DNA of 64,000 nucleotides, from assembly GCF_018917965.1 (NCBI RefSeq), contig NZ_JAHLPP010000001.1:558001-622000 (forward strand), in the 5' to 3' direction. Positions 16,327-24,581 of the stretch are shown here, piece by piece. This stretch comes from Pseudoflavonifractor sp. MSJ-37 (GTDB lineage Bacteria > Bacillota > Clostridia > Oscillospirales > Oscillospiraceae). Within the stretch, counting starts at the first letter, position 1, and the number at the start of each line of letters is the position of its first letter. A model generated the notes under the pieces. The model did not search any database, was not told the DNA's origin, and saw only the letters and a list, made by a program, of their open reading frames with translations. The position numbers and the translations under genes were made by a program.

Positions 16327-16356
16327 TTGACAGGACGGGGGAGAGCGTGATATGCT
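16327..16356 (+). promoter_or_regulatory. SigA promoter of the rpmG-secE-nusG-rplKA unit
   Basis: TTGACA, 18 bp, TATGCT, with an extended -10 TGa just upstream. It is followed by a structured leader of about 215 nt. Confidence 0.75.
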
Positions 16357-16362
16357 AAGAAC

Positions 16363-16577
16363 ACCTATGAAAGAGGGCTTTTCTTTCGTGCGCGTTTTTA
16401 CGGTGTGACGGGCATGGAACCCTCCCCTCCGAGCGAGGACATAGGGAGGCAGACATGCCGAGTCCGCACCGTGACGATACGGGCGTATCACGCCCACGTC
16501 GCTGGATTCGGCCAAGAGCTGTGTCCGGCGTTTTTTTATGCCCGCACGGCTCAACAATTGAAGGAGGTGCCGAACAC
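16363..16577 (+). promoter_or_regulatory. structured leader with intrinsic terminator upstream of rpmG
   Basis: Seen in order. First, a three-part stem: ACGGTG 16400-16405 with CACCGT 16467-16472; GGCATG 16411-16416 with CATGCC 16454-16459; CCTCCC 16421-16426 with GGGAGG 16444-16449. Second, a hairpin GGGCG/CGCCC (16481-16495) that competes with GATAC/GTATC (16476-16489). Third, CGCTGGA/TCCGGCG (16500-16530) followed by seven Ts, an attenuator-like terminator. No known riboswitch or T-box motif was recognised. Alternatively it is a small RNA gene ending at 16537 with leaky read-through. Confidence 0.6.
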
Positions 16578-16742
16578 ATGGCAAAGGCAGGTTCCCGGGT
16601 GAAGATCACCCTCCGCTGCTCCGAGTGCAAGCAGAGGAACTACAACACCAACAAGAACAAGAAGAACACTCCTGACCGTCTGGAGCTGAACAAGTACTGC
16701 CCCTTCTGCAGGAAGCACACGGTCCATAACGAGACCAAGTGA
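16578..16742 (+). CDS. rpmG: 50S ribosomal protein L33
   Basis: A 54-aa zinc-ribbon (C+) form of L33 with cysteine pairs C14/C17 and C41/C44. AAGGAGGTG at 16561 sets the start at 16578. It is first in the order rpmG-secE-nusG-rplK-rplA, the classic Firmicute arrangement. Confidence 0.95.
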   Translation: MAKAGSRVKITLRCSECKQRNYNTNKNKKNTPDRLELNKYCPFCRKHTVHNETK

Positions 16743-16784
16743 TGAGAGCGACCAACAGCTCATTGAGAAAGAAGGGTGTACTGG

Positions 16785-17051
16785 ATGCCTGATAACGAGA
16801 AGAACGAGCAGGCTAAGGCCGCCAAGAAGGACTTGAAGAAGTCCAAGCCCGGATTCGGCGCCCGCGTCAGCAAGTGGTTCCGCGAGATGAAGATCGAGCT
16901 GAAGAAGGTCCAGTGGCCGTCCCGGAAGCAGACCGTCAACAACACGTTGGTCGTCATCGCCTGCTGCATCGTCGTGGGCATCTGCATCTGGGCGTTCGAC
17001 TGGCTGGCGCAGTCCATCTTCGCCGCGCTCATGAACCTGTTCAAGGGCTAA
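16785..17051 (+). CDS. secE: preprotein translocase subunit SecE
   Basis: An 88-aa single-pass SecYEG component. Seen: a lysine-rich N-terminus, the conserved WFREMKIELKKVQWPSRKQT amphipathic helix and one C-terminal membrane helix. The ATG at 16785 is preferred over an upstream GTG at 16776, because GAAAGAAGGG (16768-16776) gives correct spacing only to the ATG. Confidence 0.93.
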   Translation: MPDNEKNEQAKAAKKDLKKSKPGFGARVSKWFREMKIELKKVQWPSRKQTVNNTLVVIACCIVVGICIWAFDWLAQSIFAALMNLFKG

Positions 17052-17063
17052 GGGGCGGCGGAT

Positions 17064-17588
17064 ATGGCAGAGAATGCGAAATGGTATGTCGCGCACACCT
17101 ATTCTGGTTACGAGAACACCGTGGCCGCCTCGATCGAGAAGGCAGTCGAGAACCGCGGGATGCGCGACCTCATCTTTGAGGTGAACATCCCCATGGAGAC
17201 GGTGACTGAGATCACCGACAACGGACCCAAGACCGTGGACCGCAAGGTGTTCCCCGGCTATGTGCTGGTGAAGATGGTCATGACCGACGAGACGTGGCAC
17301 CTGGTGCGCAACGTCCGCGGCGTGACCGGCTTCGTGGGCTCCGGCAACAAGGCCATCCCCCTCACCGATGAGGAGGTCGCCGCCATGGGCGTGGAGAAGA
17401 AGGAAGTCGTGGTCGGCTACGAGGTGGGCGACCGCGTCAAGATCACCGACGGTCCCATGGCGTCCTTCCTGGGCGCTGTGGAAGAGCTCGACCTGGAGCG
17501 CGGCAAGGTCCGCGTGGTGGTCGAGATGTTCGGCCGCGAGACCCCTGTCGAGCTGGAGCTCGATCAGGTGGAGCGGCTCGACGATTGA
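17064..17588 (+). CDS. nusG: transcription termination/antitermination protein NusG
   Basis: A 174-aa RNA polymerase-associated elongation factor. Seen: NGN domain with WYVAHTYSGYE and FPGYVLVKM, then a KOW domain (GDRVKITDGPMASFLG) in the C-terminal third. It sits 12 bp after secE and upstream of rplK. Confidence 0.97.
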   Translation: MAENAKWYVAHTYSGYENTVAASIEKAVENRGMRDLIFEVNIPMETVTEITDNGPKTVDRKVFPGYVLVKMVMTDETWHLVRNVRGVTGFVGSGNKAIPLTDEEVAAMGVEKKEVVVGYEVGDRVKITDGPMASFLGAVEELDLERGKVRVVVEMFGRETPVELELDQVERLDD

Positions 17589-17670
17589 GCGGACGGCCTG
17601 ACCGCCCGCACGTGGGAGGGACCTGACCGGTCCCGTCTCAACCACATTTAAGTAGGAGGTGCTGTTTCAA

Positions 17671-18096
17671 ATGGCACAGAAAGTTACTGGTTACGTCAAA
17701 CTGCAGATCCCGGCCGGCAAGGCGACTCCCGCTCCCCCTGTGGGCCCCGCCCTCGGCCAGCACGGCGTGAACATCGCCGCTTTCACCAAGGAGTTCAATG
17801 AGCGGACCAAGAACGAGGCCGGCATGATCATCCCCGTGGTCATCACCGTCTACGCGGACCGTTCCTTCACCTTCATCACCAAGACTCCTCCCGCCGCTGT
17901 GCTCATCAAGAAGGCCTGCAGCATCGAGTCCGGCTCCGGTGTGCCCAACAAGACCAAGGTGGCCACCATCAGCAAGGAAGATGTGCGCAAGATCGCGGAG
18001 ACCAAGATGCCTGACCTGAACGCGGCCAGCATCGAGTCCGCCATGAGCATGATCGCCGGCACCGCCCGTTCCATGGGCGTCGTCGTGGGCGACTGA
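17671..18096 (+). CDS. rplK: 50S ribosomal protein L11
   Basis: A 141-aa protein of the GTPase-associated centre. Seen: [20 protein letters not shown] and a C-terminal rRNA-binding domain with the [10 protein letters not shown] ending. AGGAGGTG at 17654-17661 fixes the ATG at 17671; the open frame extends 4 codons upstream to a GTG that is part of the ribosome binding site. Confidence 0.97.
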   Translation: MAQKVTGYVKLQIPAGKATPAPPVGPALGQHGVNIAAFTKEFNERTKNEAGMIIPVVITVYADRSFTFITKTPPAAVLIKKACSIESGSGVPNKTKVATISKEDVRKIAETKMPDLNAASIESAMSMIAGTARSMGVVVGD

Positions 18097-18115
18097 GCCA
18101 GAGGAGGGATCGAGA

Positions 18116-18808
18116 ATGTTTAGAGGTAAGAAGTACGTCGAGAGCGCCAAGAAGATCGAGAAGGGCGCCCTCTATGATGCCGCCGAGGCGATGGACCTGG
18201 TCGTCAAGACCGCTACTGCCAAGTTCGACGAGACCGTCGAGCTGCACGTGAAGCTGGGCGTCGATTCCCGCCATGCGGATCAGCAGGTCCGCGGCGCCAT
18301 CGTCCTGCCCCACGGTACCGGCAAGACCCAGCGCGTGCTGGTCTTTGCCAAGGGCGACAAGGCGGAGGCCGCCAAGGCCGCCGGCGCCGATTTCGTCGGC
18401 GAGATGGACATGGTCCAGAAGATCCAGTCCGAGAACTGGTTCGACTACGATGTGGTCGTGGCCTCCCCTGATATGATGGGCGTGGTCGGCCGCCTCGGTA
18501 AGGTCCTGGGCCCCAAGGGCCTGATGCCCTCCCCCAAGGCCGGCACCGTCACCCCCGACGTGGCCAAGGCCGTCAAGGAGATCAAGGCCGGTAAGGTCGA
18601 GTATCGTCTGGACAAGACCAACATCATCCACTGCCCCATCGGCAAGGTCTCCTTCGGCGCTGAGAAGCTGACCGAGAACTTCAACGCCCTCATGGGCGCC
18701 ATCGTGAAGGCCAAGCCTTCTGCCGCCAAGGGCCAGTATATCCGCAGCTGCGTCACCGCCACCACCATGGGCCCCGGCGTGAAGATCAACAGCGCCAAGC
18801 TCGTGTAA
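18116..18808 (+). CDS. rplA: 50S ribosomal protein L1
   Basis: A 230-aa L1-stalk protein and, in many bacteria, repressor of the rplKA message. Seen: [30 protein letters not shown] and the usual C-terminus. It starts 19 bp after rplK with GAGGAGGG. It is last gene of the unit; the 13-bp inverted repeat at 18853 follows. Confidence 0.97.
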   Translation: MFRGKKYVESAKKIEKGALYDAAEAMDLVVKTATAKFDETVELHVKLGVDSRHADQQVRGAIVLPHGTGKTQRVLVFAKGDKAEAAKAAGADFVGEMDMVQKIQSENWFDYDVVVASPDMMGVVGRLGKVLGPKGLMPSPKAGTVTPDVAKAVKEIKAGKVEYRLDKTNIIHCPIGKVSFGAEKLTENFNALMGAIVKAKPSAAKGQYIRSCVTATTMGPGVKINSAKLV

Positions 18809-18852
18809 GCAACGGTATCACGACTGCAGCCCCGCAAAAAATGTATCATGTT

Positions 18853-18883
18853 CGGACAGGTCGTGCTTGACACGACCTGTCCG
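18853..18883 (+). repeat. perfect 13-bp inverted repeat overlapping the rplJ promoter
   Basis: Arms CGGACAGGTCGTG (18853-18865) and CACGACCTGTCCG (18871-18883), loop CTTGA. The loop plus first arm bases form the -35 TTGACA. It could be the 3' end of the rplKA message, an operator, or both. Confidence 0.8.
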
Positions 18884-18895
18884 GTGTGATATAAT
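18867..18895 (+). promoter_or_regulatory. consensus SigA promoter of rplJL
   Basis: A perfect TTGACA, 17 bp, perfect TATAAT, plus an extended -10 TG (TGaTATAAT). It is the strongest promoter in the window by sequence. Confidence 0.9.
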
Positions 18896-18901
18896 ACTCT
18901 G

Positions 18902-19030
18902 CGTGTTCAAAGACAGCAGGCATCCAAATAAGCCCTGCCGAGGATACAGCAACTGAAGAGCTTTCTTTGTGCTGTTTTCGTGCTTTGGGCATGGGAAGAG
19001 CATTTTTTATTTCATGGAGGTGAATCCCAC
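18902..19030 (+). ncRNA. ribosomal protein L10 leader with attenuator
   Basis: The leader carries AGACAGCAGGC followed by GCCCTGCCGAGG (18911-18942), the hallmark of the Firmicute L10 leader bound by L10(L12)4. A weak terminator (TGCTTT / AAGAGCA then TTTTTT, 18981-19008) lies just before the rplJ ribosome binding site, as expected for autogenous attenuation. Confidence 0.85.
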
Positions 19031-19576
19031 ATGCCTAACGCAAAAGTCCTGAGTGAGAAGCAGGCGGTCGTCGCCGAGCTGACCGAGAAGCTGAAGAGCG
19101 CCTCCAGCGGCGTTCTGGTGGATTATAAGGGCATCACCGTGGCCCAGGATACCGCTCTGCGCGCCGAGTGCCGCAAGAACGAGCTGGACTACGCCGTCGT
19201 GAAGAACACCCTGGTGCGCTTCGCGATCAACAACGTGGGTCTGGAAGAGATGGACTCCGTCCTGAACGGCGCCACCTCTCTGGCCCTGAGCCATGGCGAC
19301 CCCATCGCGCCCATGCGCGTGCTGGCCAAGTTCGCCAAGCAGTTCAACGGTGAGAAGTTCACCATCAAGGCTGGCTTCATGGACGGCAAGGTGCTGTCCC
19401 TGGACGAGATCAAGGCTCTGGCCGAGCTGCCCTCTAAGGAGGTCCTGCAGGCTCAGGTCCTGGGCACCATGCTGGCCCCCATCACCAGCCTGGCCATCGT
19501 CCTGAAGGCCATCGCCGAGGAGAAGGGCGGCTTCGTCGAGGCCGCTCCTGCCGAGGAGGCTCCCGCCGCCGAATAA
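19031..19576 (+). CDS. rplJ: 50S ribosomal protein L10
   Basis: A 181-aa stalk base protein that binds L7/L12 dimers and, in Firmicutes, its own leader. Seen: N-terminal SEKQAVVAELTEKLKSA and ALRAECRKN regions, and an acidic/alanine-rich C-terminus. GGAGGTGAA at 19017 sets the start; the longer open frame upstream belongs to the leader. Confidence 0.96.
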   Translation: MPNAKVLSEKQAVVAELTEKLKSASSGVLVDYKGITVAQDTALRAECRKNELDYAVVKNTLVRFAINNVGLEEMDSVLNGATSLALSHGDPIAPMRVLAKFAKQFNGEKFTIKAGFMDGKVLSLDEIKALAELPSKEVLQAQVLGTMLAPITSLAIVLKAIAEEKGGFVEAAPAEEAPAAE

Positions 19577-19664
19577 GGCACGCGGAAACAGACCCCAGCA
19601 TCCCCTGGAATGGGGAGAACGAAACAACACATCTATATGATCAAAATTTAGGAGGTATCTTATC

Positions 19665-20045
19665 ATGGCTAGCGAGAAGATCACTGCTCTGATCGAAGAA
19701 GTCAAGGGCCTGACCGTCCTGGAGCTGTCCGAGCTCGTCCACGCTCTGGAGGAGGAGTTCGGTGTTTCCGCCGCCGCTATGGCCGCTCCCGCCGCTGGCG
19801 GCGCTGCTGGTGGCGAGGCCGCCGCTGAGAAGACCGAGTTCGACGTCGTGCTGACCGGTTTCGACGCCGCCGGCAAGATCAAGGTCATCAAGGCTGTCCG
19901 CGAGGTCACCGGCCTGGGCCTGGCCGACGCCAAGGCTGTCGTCGAGGGCGCTCCCAAGGCTCTGAAGGAGGGCGTCTCCAAGGACGAGGCCGAGGAGCTG
20001 AAGAAGAAGCTGGAAGAGGCCGGCGCCAAGGTCGAGCTGAAGTAA
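19665..20045 (+). CDS. rplL: 50S ribosomal protein L7/L12
   Basis: A 126-aa stalk protein. Seen: N-terminal dimerisation helix ([20 protein letters not shown]), an Ala/Gly-rich hinge at about 38-53, and C-terminal factor-binding domain ([19 protein letters not shown]). TAGGAGGTAT precedes the start; 88 bp separates it from rplJ. Confidence 0.97.
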   Translation: MASEKITALIEEVKGLTVLELSELVHALEEEFGVSAAAMAAPAAGGAAGGEAAAEKTEFDVVLTGFDAAGKIKVIKAVREVTGLGLADAKAVVEGAPKALKEGVSKDEAEELKKKLEEAGAKVELK

Positions 20046-20068
20046 GTCAGCCCGTTCAAAAGGCATCG

Positions 20069-20102
20069 AAGGGTCCCGGAGCATCTGCTCCGGGACCCTT
20101 TT
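20069..20102 (+). terminator. terminator of rplJL
   Basis: A perfect 14-bp stem AAGGGTCCCGGAGC / GCTCCGGGACCCTT with a 4-nt loop, then TT. Confidence 0.9.
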
Positions 20103-20201
20103 CGCATCCGGACCGTGCCGATCGGTGGGGACGGGACCGCAGACAGGAAAAGAAATGCCCGCCGCAGGACGAATCCTGCGGCGGGCGTTCATTTTATATA
20201 G

Positions 20202-20690
20202 TCACTCGGCGTGCTGTCGGGCCAAGTTCTCCTCCACGGCCCGCTCTACGGCGTTCAGGATGTTCTCGTAGCCGGTACAGCGGCACAGATGGCCGGAGAT
20301 CAGGCGGCGGAGCTCCTCCCGGGTGTAGCGGCGGCCGGTGCCCACGATCTCCACGGCGGTGAGGATCAGGCCGGGAGTGCAGAAGCCGCACTGGATGGCG
20401 GCCTCCTCCACGAAGGCGGTCTGGATAGGGGAGAGTTCCCCGTTGGGGCCCCGGAGGCCCTCCACGGTCAGGATGCTGTGTCCGTCGGCCCAGACGCTCA
20501 GATAACAGCAGGAATTCACGGCCTTCCCATCGATCAGGACCGTGCAGGCGCCGCATTCGCCCACCTCACAGCCCTTCTTCACGCTGGTGAGGCCCAGACG
20601 CTGGCGCAGTGTGTCCGTGAGGCATTCCCGGGGATCCACCGCCAGCTCCTGGGCTTTGCCGTTGACGGTCATATGGATGATCTCAAGCAT
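20202..20690 (-). CDS. xdhC: molybdenum hydroxylase [2Fe-2S] subunit (XdhC-like)
   Basis: A 162-aa electron-transfer subunit. Seen: plant-ferredoxin-type cysteines in GCEVGECGACT plus C61 for the first cluster, and CGFCTPG plus CRCTGY for the second. The ATG at 20690 overlaps the preceding gene's stop by 8 nt and has GGGAGGTG upstream. It is the last gene of the xdhABC-like operon. Xanthine is the presumed substrate of the complex, but other purines or aromatic N-heterocycles are possible. Confidence 0.88.
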   Translation of the reverse strand: MLEIIHMTVNGKAQELAVDPRECLTDTLRQRLGLTSVKKGCEVGECGACTVLIDGKAVNSCCYLSVWADGHSILTVEGLRGPNGELSPIQTAFVEEAAIQCGFCTPGLILTAVEIVGTGRRYTREELRRLISGHLCRCTGYENILNAVERAVEENLARQHAE

Positions 20691-21570
20691 GGATCGCACC
20701 TCCCGCGTCGATGACAGCCTGCCGGAACGCCCGGCGGCACAGTTCCCTGGCGATCTGGAACCGGAAGGCTTTGGAGGCCCGCCAGCTGTCCCGGGGCTGG
20801 AGCTCGGTGAGGACGTGTTGGCCCAGCTCCTTCACCAGAGCCTCGTCCAGCGGACGGCCCACGGCCAGAGCCTCGCTCTCCGGACAACGGACCGGAGTGG
20901 GGGCCGCCACGCCGTAGGCGATGCGCAGGGCCTCCACCCTCTGTCGGTCCGGGGAGAGCTTCACACGGACGGCACAGCCCAGAGTGGAGATCTCCATGGC
21001 CTCCCGCTTACCGTATTTCAGATAGCGGCCGTACCAGCCCTCATACTGCTCCGGGGCGATGCGCAGGGCGGTGAGGATCTCCTCCCGGCGGCGGACGGTC
21101 CGGCCGGGACCGGTGTACCACTCCAGGATGGGGACCCGGCGGACGCCCTCAGGGCCGGTGAGCTCCAGCTGGGCCTCCAGAGCCAGCAGGGAGGGGGCGC
21201 TGTCGGCGCTGGTGACGCCGTTGCAGACGTTGCCGCCGATGGTGCCCATGTTGCGGATCTGGGGACTGCCCACCTGATCCACCGCGTCGCACAGCATGGG
21301 GACGCGGGGACGCAGGACGGGAGAGGCGTGGATCTGGGAGAAGGTACAGCCGGAGCCGATGACCAGTGTGCCGTCGGCCTCCCGGCGGATCTCCCGCAGT
21401 TCGGGGAGACCGTGGATGCTGACCAGATGACAGCCCGCATGGCGGCCCTCCCGGGTCTGGATCAGCACGTCGGTGCCGCCGGCGATCGGCATGGCCTCCG
21501 GATCGCGGACCAGAGCGGCCACCGCGTCGGCCACGCTGGCGGCCTGGTGATAGCTTTGGATGTCATACAC
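20683..21570 (-). CDS. xdhB: molybdenum hydroxylase FAD-binding subunit (XdhB-like)
   Basis: A 295-aa flavin subunit. Seen: AGGTDVLIQ near residue 30 and the FAD-binding NMGTIGGNVCNG segment near 110, then the CO-dehydrogenase-flavoprotein C-terminal domain. The start is GTG at 21570 with AAGGAGGTG upstream. It lies between the large and small subunit genes. Confidence 0.88.
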   Translation of the reverse strand: MYDIQSYHQAASVADAVAALVRDPEAMPIAGGTDVLIQTREGRHAGCHLVSIHGLPELREIRREADGTLVIGSGCTFSQIHASPVLRPRVPMLCDAVDQVGSPQIRNMGTIGGNVCNGVTSADSAPSLLALEAQLELTGPEGVRRVPILEWYTGPGRTVRRREEILTALRIAPEQYEGWYGRYLKYGKREAMEISTLGCAVRVKLSPDRQRVEALRIAYGVAAPTPVRCPESEALAVGRPLDEALVKELGQHVLTELQPRDSWRASKAFRFQIARELCRRAFRQAVIDAGGAIHA

Positions 21571-21585
21571 GGTGAGACACCTCCT

Positions 21586-23883
21586 TCAGTCGTCGATGAG
21601 GCCGGCCGCGGTGAAGGCGGCGACCAGTTTCTGTGGGTCCAGGGGCAGAGAGTCGATGGCCACGCCGGTGGCGTGGAGCACCGCGTTCCGGATGGCGGGC
21701 GCGCCGGGGATGGCCGGGGGCTCGCCCAGCGCCTTGTTGCCATAGGGGCCCGTGGGGTCAGGGACCTCCACGAAGGCGGCCTGGAGCTCCGGAGTGTCCA
21801 GAGCGGTGGGGAGCTTGTAGTCCAGCAGATCTCCGTTCAGGGGGCGGCCCTTGTCGTCATACCGGAGCTCCTCGCTGAGGGCATAGCCCAGTCCCATGCT
21901 CATGCCGCCGTGGACCTGGGCCTCCGCCAGCTTGGGGTTGAGCAGGGTGCCGGAGTCGTGGACGTTGACGATGTGCAGGACCTTCACCTTGCCCAGCGGG
22001 ATGTCCACCTCCACCTCGGCGAAGCAGCAGCCGCTGGCGAAGGTGTTGACCTTGCACTGGGAGGTCTCCTCGGCGGTGATGTGCTCGGAGCGGTCCAGGC
22101 TGTAGAAGGCCTCCACCGCCACATCGGCCACGGAGCGGAGGGGGGCGCCGTCGGCGGCGTCCACGATCTGATCGTCCCGCAGGTCCAGCTCCTCCACGGA
22201 GCGGCCCAGGACATAGGCGGCGTAGTCCAGGATTCGGGCCTTGAAGGCCAGAGCGGTCTTTTTCACTGCCATGCCGCTGACATAGCTCTGCCGGGAGGCG
22301 TAGGCGCCGGTGTCGAAGGGAGTGATGTCGGTGTCCTGCACGGTGGAGATATGGACCTTCTCCAGCGAGAGGCCGATGGTCTCGGCGGCCATCTGACTGA
22401 ACACGGTGTCGGCGCCCTGGCCGATCTCGGTGGCGCCCATCTGCACCTGCACGGAGCCGTCCTGATGGAGCACCATGCGGCAGGAGGCCGTCTCCAGCGA
22501 GATGGGGTACACGCCGGTCTTGTAGCAGAACATGGCCATGCCCACGCCCCGCCGGATGGGGCCGGTCTGGTCCCGGTACCGCTCCCGGAGCGCGTCCCAG
22601 TGGATCATCTCCCGCCCTTTCTGGACGGCGGCGGCGAGGCCGTAGCTGACGAACCGGATGTGAGTATGGGGGTCCTCATAGCCGGCCTGGATGCCGTTCT
22701 TCCGGCGGAACTCCAGCGGGTCCATGCCGATGGCCAGGGCCAGATCGTCGGTGAGGGCTTCCGTGGCGAAGCAGGACTGGGGGATGCCGTAGCCACGCAT
22801 GGCGCCGCCCACGCCGATGTTGGTGTAGACGGTATAGGCGCTGCACTCCAGAGCCTTCTCGTCCCGGTAGAGCTGCTTGAAGCCGTTGATGGCGTTGGCC
22901 GCGATCGCGTGGCCGTGGGAGGCGTAGCCGCCCTGGTTGGACCAGGCCTCACAGCGCCGGGCCACCAGAGTGCCGTCCCGCCGGACCGCGCCGTCCACAT
23001 GGAAGCCGATGGCGTGGCGGAGCCGGGTGCAGGTGAAGGTCTCCTCCCGGGAGAGCTCCAGCTTCACCGGGCGGCCGCCCAGCTGGAGGCTGAGCCAGGC
23101 GTTCAGGGGCTCATAGAGCACGTCCTGCTTGTTGCCGAAGCCGCCGCCGATGTAGGGCTTGATGACCCGGATGCTGCCCCAGGGGAGGCCGGTGGCCTGC
23201 CCGACGACCCGGCGGACGATGTGGGGGATCTGGGTGGAGGACACTACGGTCAGCTTGCCGTCTTCCTGCCAGGCGAAGGAGACGGGGGGCTCGAGGTGGC
23301 AGTGCTGGACGGGCTGGGTCTGATAGGTCTTATGGAGGACCACCAGGTCCGGCTCGGAGGCCTCCGCCTCCTCATAGGACATCTCCCCCAGATGGAAGCC
23401 GGAACGGGCCAGGATGTTGTCCGGCTTCTCCGCGTGGATGGGCTTGGCTCCGGGGGCCGTGGTCTGCTCCGGGGTCAGATAGGGCTGGAACGGCTCGTAG
23501 TCCACCCGGATGAGACGGGCGGCCCGGGCGGCGGCCACATCGTCCTCGGCCACCACGGCGGCGATGTCGTCGCCGTAGAAGCGGACCCGGCGCTCCAGCA
23601 GGAGGCGGTCCGCCACGTCCTGATGGGCCTCCTCCACGGACCAGGGGTGGCCCGGGGTGGGGTAGAGGGTCTGGGGCACGTCGAAGCAGGTGAAGATCTT
23701 CACCACGCCGGGGACGGCCAGGGCTTCCTCCAGATGGAAGGCCTTGACCTCGCCGAAGGCGATGGTGCTGTGGACTACTTTGGCCACCAGATAGCTCCGG
23801 GGCTCCAGATCGGAGGTGTACTTGGCCGTGCCGGCGGCCTTGTCCCGGGCATCCACCCGGGGGACGGATCGGCCGATGGTCAT
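21586..23883 (-). CDS. xdhA: molybdopterin-binding hydroxylase large subunit (XdhA-like)
   Basis: A 765-aa catalytic subunit. Seen: GGGFGNKQD and MRGYGIPQ loops, GQGADTVFSQMAAE, and a late GEPPAIPGAPA segment that carries the catalytic glutamate in xanthine dehydrogenases. The start at 23883 has GAAAGGAGCG; the open frame extends upstream but without homologous sequence. It is first in a three-gene operon. Proximity to xpt (3 kb away) supports a purine substrate, but this is inference. Confidence 0.9.
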   Translation of the reverse strand: MTIGRSVPRVDARDKAAGTAKYTSDLEPRSYLVAKVVHSTIAFGEVKAFHLEEALAVPGVVKIFTCFDVPQTLYPTPGHPWSVEEAHQDVADRLLLERRVRFYGDDIAAVVAEDDVAAARAARLIRVDYEPFQPYLTPEQTTAPGAKPIHAEKPDNILARSGFHLGEMSYEEAEASEPDLVVLHKTYQTQPVQHCHLEPPVSFAWQEDGKLTVVSSTQIPHIVRRVVGQATGLPWGSIRVIKPYIGGGFGNKQDVLYEPLNAWLSLQLGGRPVKLELSREETFTCTRLRHAIGFHVDGAVRRDGTLVARRCEAWSNQGGYASHGHAIAANAINGFKQLYRDEKALECSAYTVYTNIGVGGAMRGYGIPQSCFATEALTDDLALAIGMDPLEFRRKNGIQAGYEDPHTHIRFVSYGLAAAVQKGREMIHWDALRERYRDQTGPIRRGVGMAMFCYKTGVYPISLETASCRMVLHQDGSVQVQMGATEIGQGADTVFSQMAAETIGLSLEKVHISTVQDTDITPFDTGAYASRQSYVSGMAVKKTALAFKARILDYAAYVLGRSVEELDLRDDQIVDAADGAPLRSVADVAVEAFYSLDRSEHITAEETSQCKVNTFASGCCFAEVEVDIPLGKVKVLHIVNVHDSGTLLNPKLAEAQVHGGMSMGLGYALSEELRYDDKGRPLNGDLLDYKLPTALDTPELQAAFVEVPDPTGPYGNKALGEPPAIPGAPAIRNAVLHATGVAIDSLPLDPQKLVAAFTAAGLIDD

Positions 23884-23977
23884 ATGAGATCGCTCCTTTC
23901 GGTGCAGTGACAGGATGAGAGACAGGGACGATCCGGGCAGATATCGATAGAAGGGCGGCCCGATATCGTTCGTCTTT

Positions 23978-24006
23978 AGTATAAAGCCGGCAGGAGGACT
24001 TGTCGA
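23978..24006 (-). promoter_or_regulatory. SigA-type promoter of the xdhABC-like operon
   Basis: Minus strand: TCGACA, 17 bp, TATACT, about 95 bp upstream of the start. Confidence 0.65.
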
Positions 24007-24163
24007 TCTGCATATCAGAAAAAAGTAATATAAAGAGTCGATATTTCCTTGTTGGATCGGGATAGATATCTGAAAAATACACGAAATCGGCCGGACGAGA
24101 GGGGCGATGACGGGGCTGGGAGCCGCCTCCAAGAAAAAAGTGAGAAAAAATCGAAAAAAAGAC

Positions 24164-24192
24164 TTGCCAAACCAGACGGGATATGATAGTAT
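24164..24192 (+). promoter_or_regulatory. promoter of tRNA-Leu
   Basis: TTGCCA, 17 bp, TAGTAT, about 38 bp before the mature tRNA 5' end. Confidence 0.65.
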
Positions 24193-24230
24193 AAATCCTG
24201 CGCTGAGCGGTGCGCGGCGCAGAACGAAAT

Positions 24231-24318
24231 GCACGAGTGGTGGAATTGGCAGACTCGCTAGATTCAGGTTCTAGTGTGCATTACGCACGTGCGGGTTCAA
24301 GTCCCGCCTCGTGCACCA
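24231..24318 (+). tRNA. tRNA-Leu (anticodon CAG)
   Basis: Acceptor GCACGAG pairs with CTCGTGC, with encoded discriminator A and CCA. The anticodon stem CTAGA/TCTAG encloses loop TTCAGGT, giving CAG. A long variable arm and the T-loop GGTTCAAGTCC are present, as expected for a class II leucine tRNA. Confidence 0.95.
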
Positions 24319-24321
24319 AGG

Positions 24322-24356
24322 AAGAGACATCTCATTCGAGATGTCTCTTTTCTTTT
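24322..24356 (+). terminator. terminator of tRNA-Leu
   Basis: Perfect 12-bp stem AAGAGACATCTC / GAGATGTCTCTT, then TTCTTTT. Confidence 0.9.
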
Positions 24357-24363
24357 CCCTCCG

Positions 24364-24392
24364 TTGACAGGCCGGGGACGCCGTGCTATCAT
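24364..24392 (+). promoter_or_regulatory. SigA promoter of the GNAT gene
   Basis: TTGACA, 17 bp, TATCAT, 8 bp after the tRNA terminator. It predicts a leader of about 180 nt. Confidence 0.75.
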
Positions 24393-24455
24393 GGAGGCAG
24401 TTCCGGGATACGGAACGATCATCCTGCCCCAACGGGGCCAAAAGGAGCACGCTGT

Positions 24456-24488
24456 TTGAAGAACAACACGTTGGAGTCGGCGGCCTGA
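24456..24488 (+). CDS. possible 10-codon leader peptide upstream of the GNAT gene
   Basis: AAAAGGAG (24440-24447) is followed after 8 nt by TTG and a frame encoding MKNNTLESAA, ending with the TGA that begins the 13-bp hairpin arm. No run of a single regulatory codon is visible. Translation is plausible but unproven. Confidence 0.3.
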   Translation: MKNNTLESAA

Positions 24489-24531
24489 CCGGGAGGTCTG
24501 TGCCGTCTGTCCCACTTGGACCTCCCGGTCA
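24486..24531 (+). promoter_or_regulatory. 13-bp hairpin in the GNAT leader
   Basis: Arms TGACCGGGAGGTC (24486-24498) and GACCTCCCGGTCA (24519-24531), perfect, 20-nt loop, no U-tract. The first arm begins at the stop codon of the short upstream frame. Confidence 0.6.
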
Positions 24532-24581
24532 TCGTGTGGAAGCATGGGACACACTGTGACATCATCGAGGAGGAACTGGAA

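Noticed and set aside
16363-16540. SRP RNA or tmRNA in the rpmG leader
   Set aside because: The conserved SRP domain IV motif and tmRNA tRNA-like ends are absent.
20542-23910. 1122-codon plus-strand open frame opposite the xdh genes
   Set aside because: Same cause: a shadow of GC-rich genes, low-complexity composition, no ribosome binding site.
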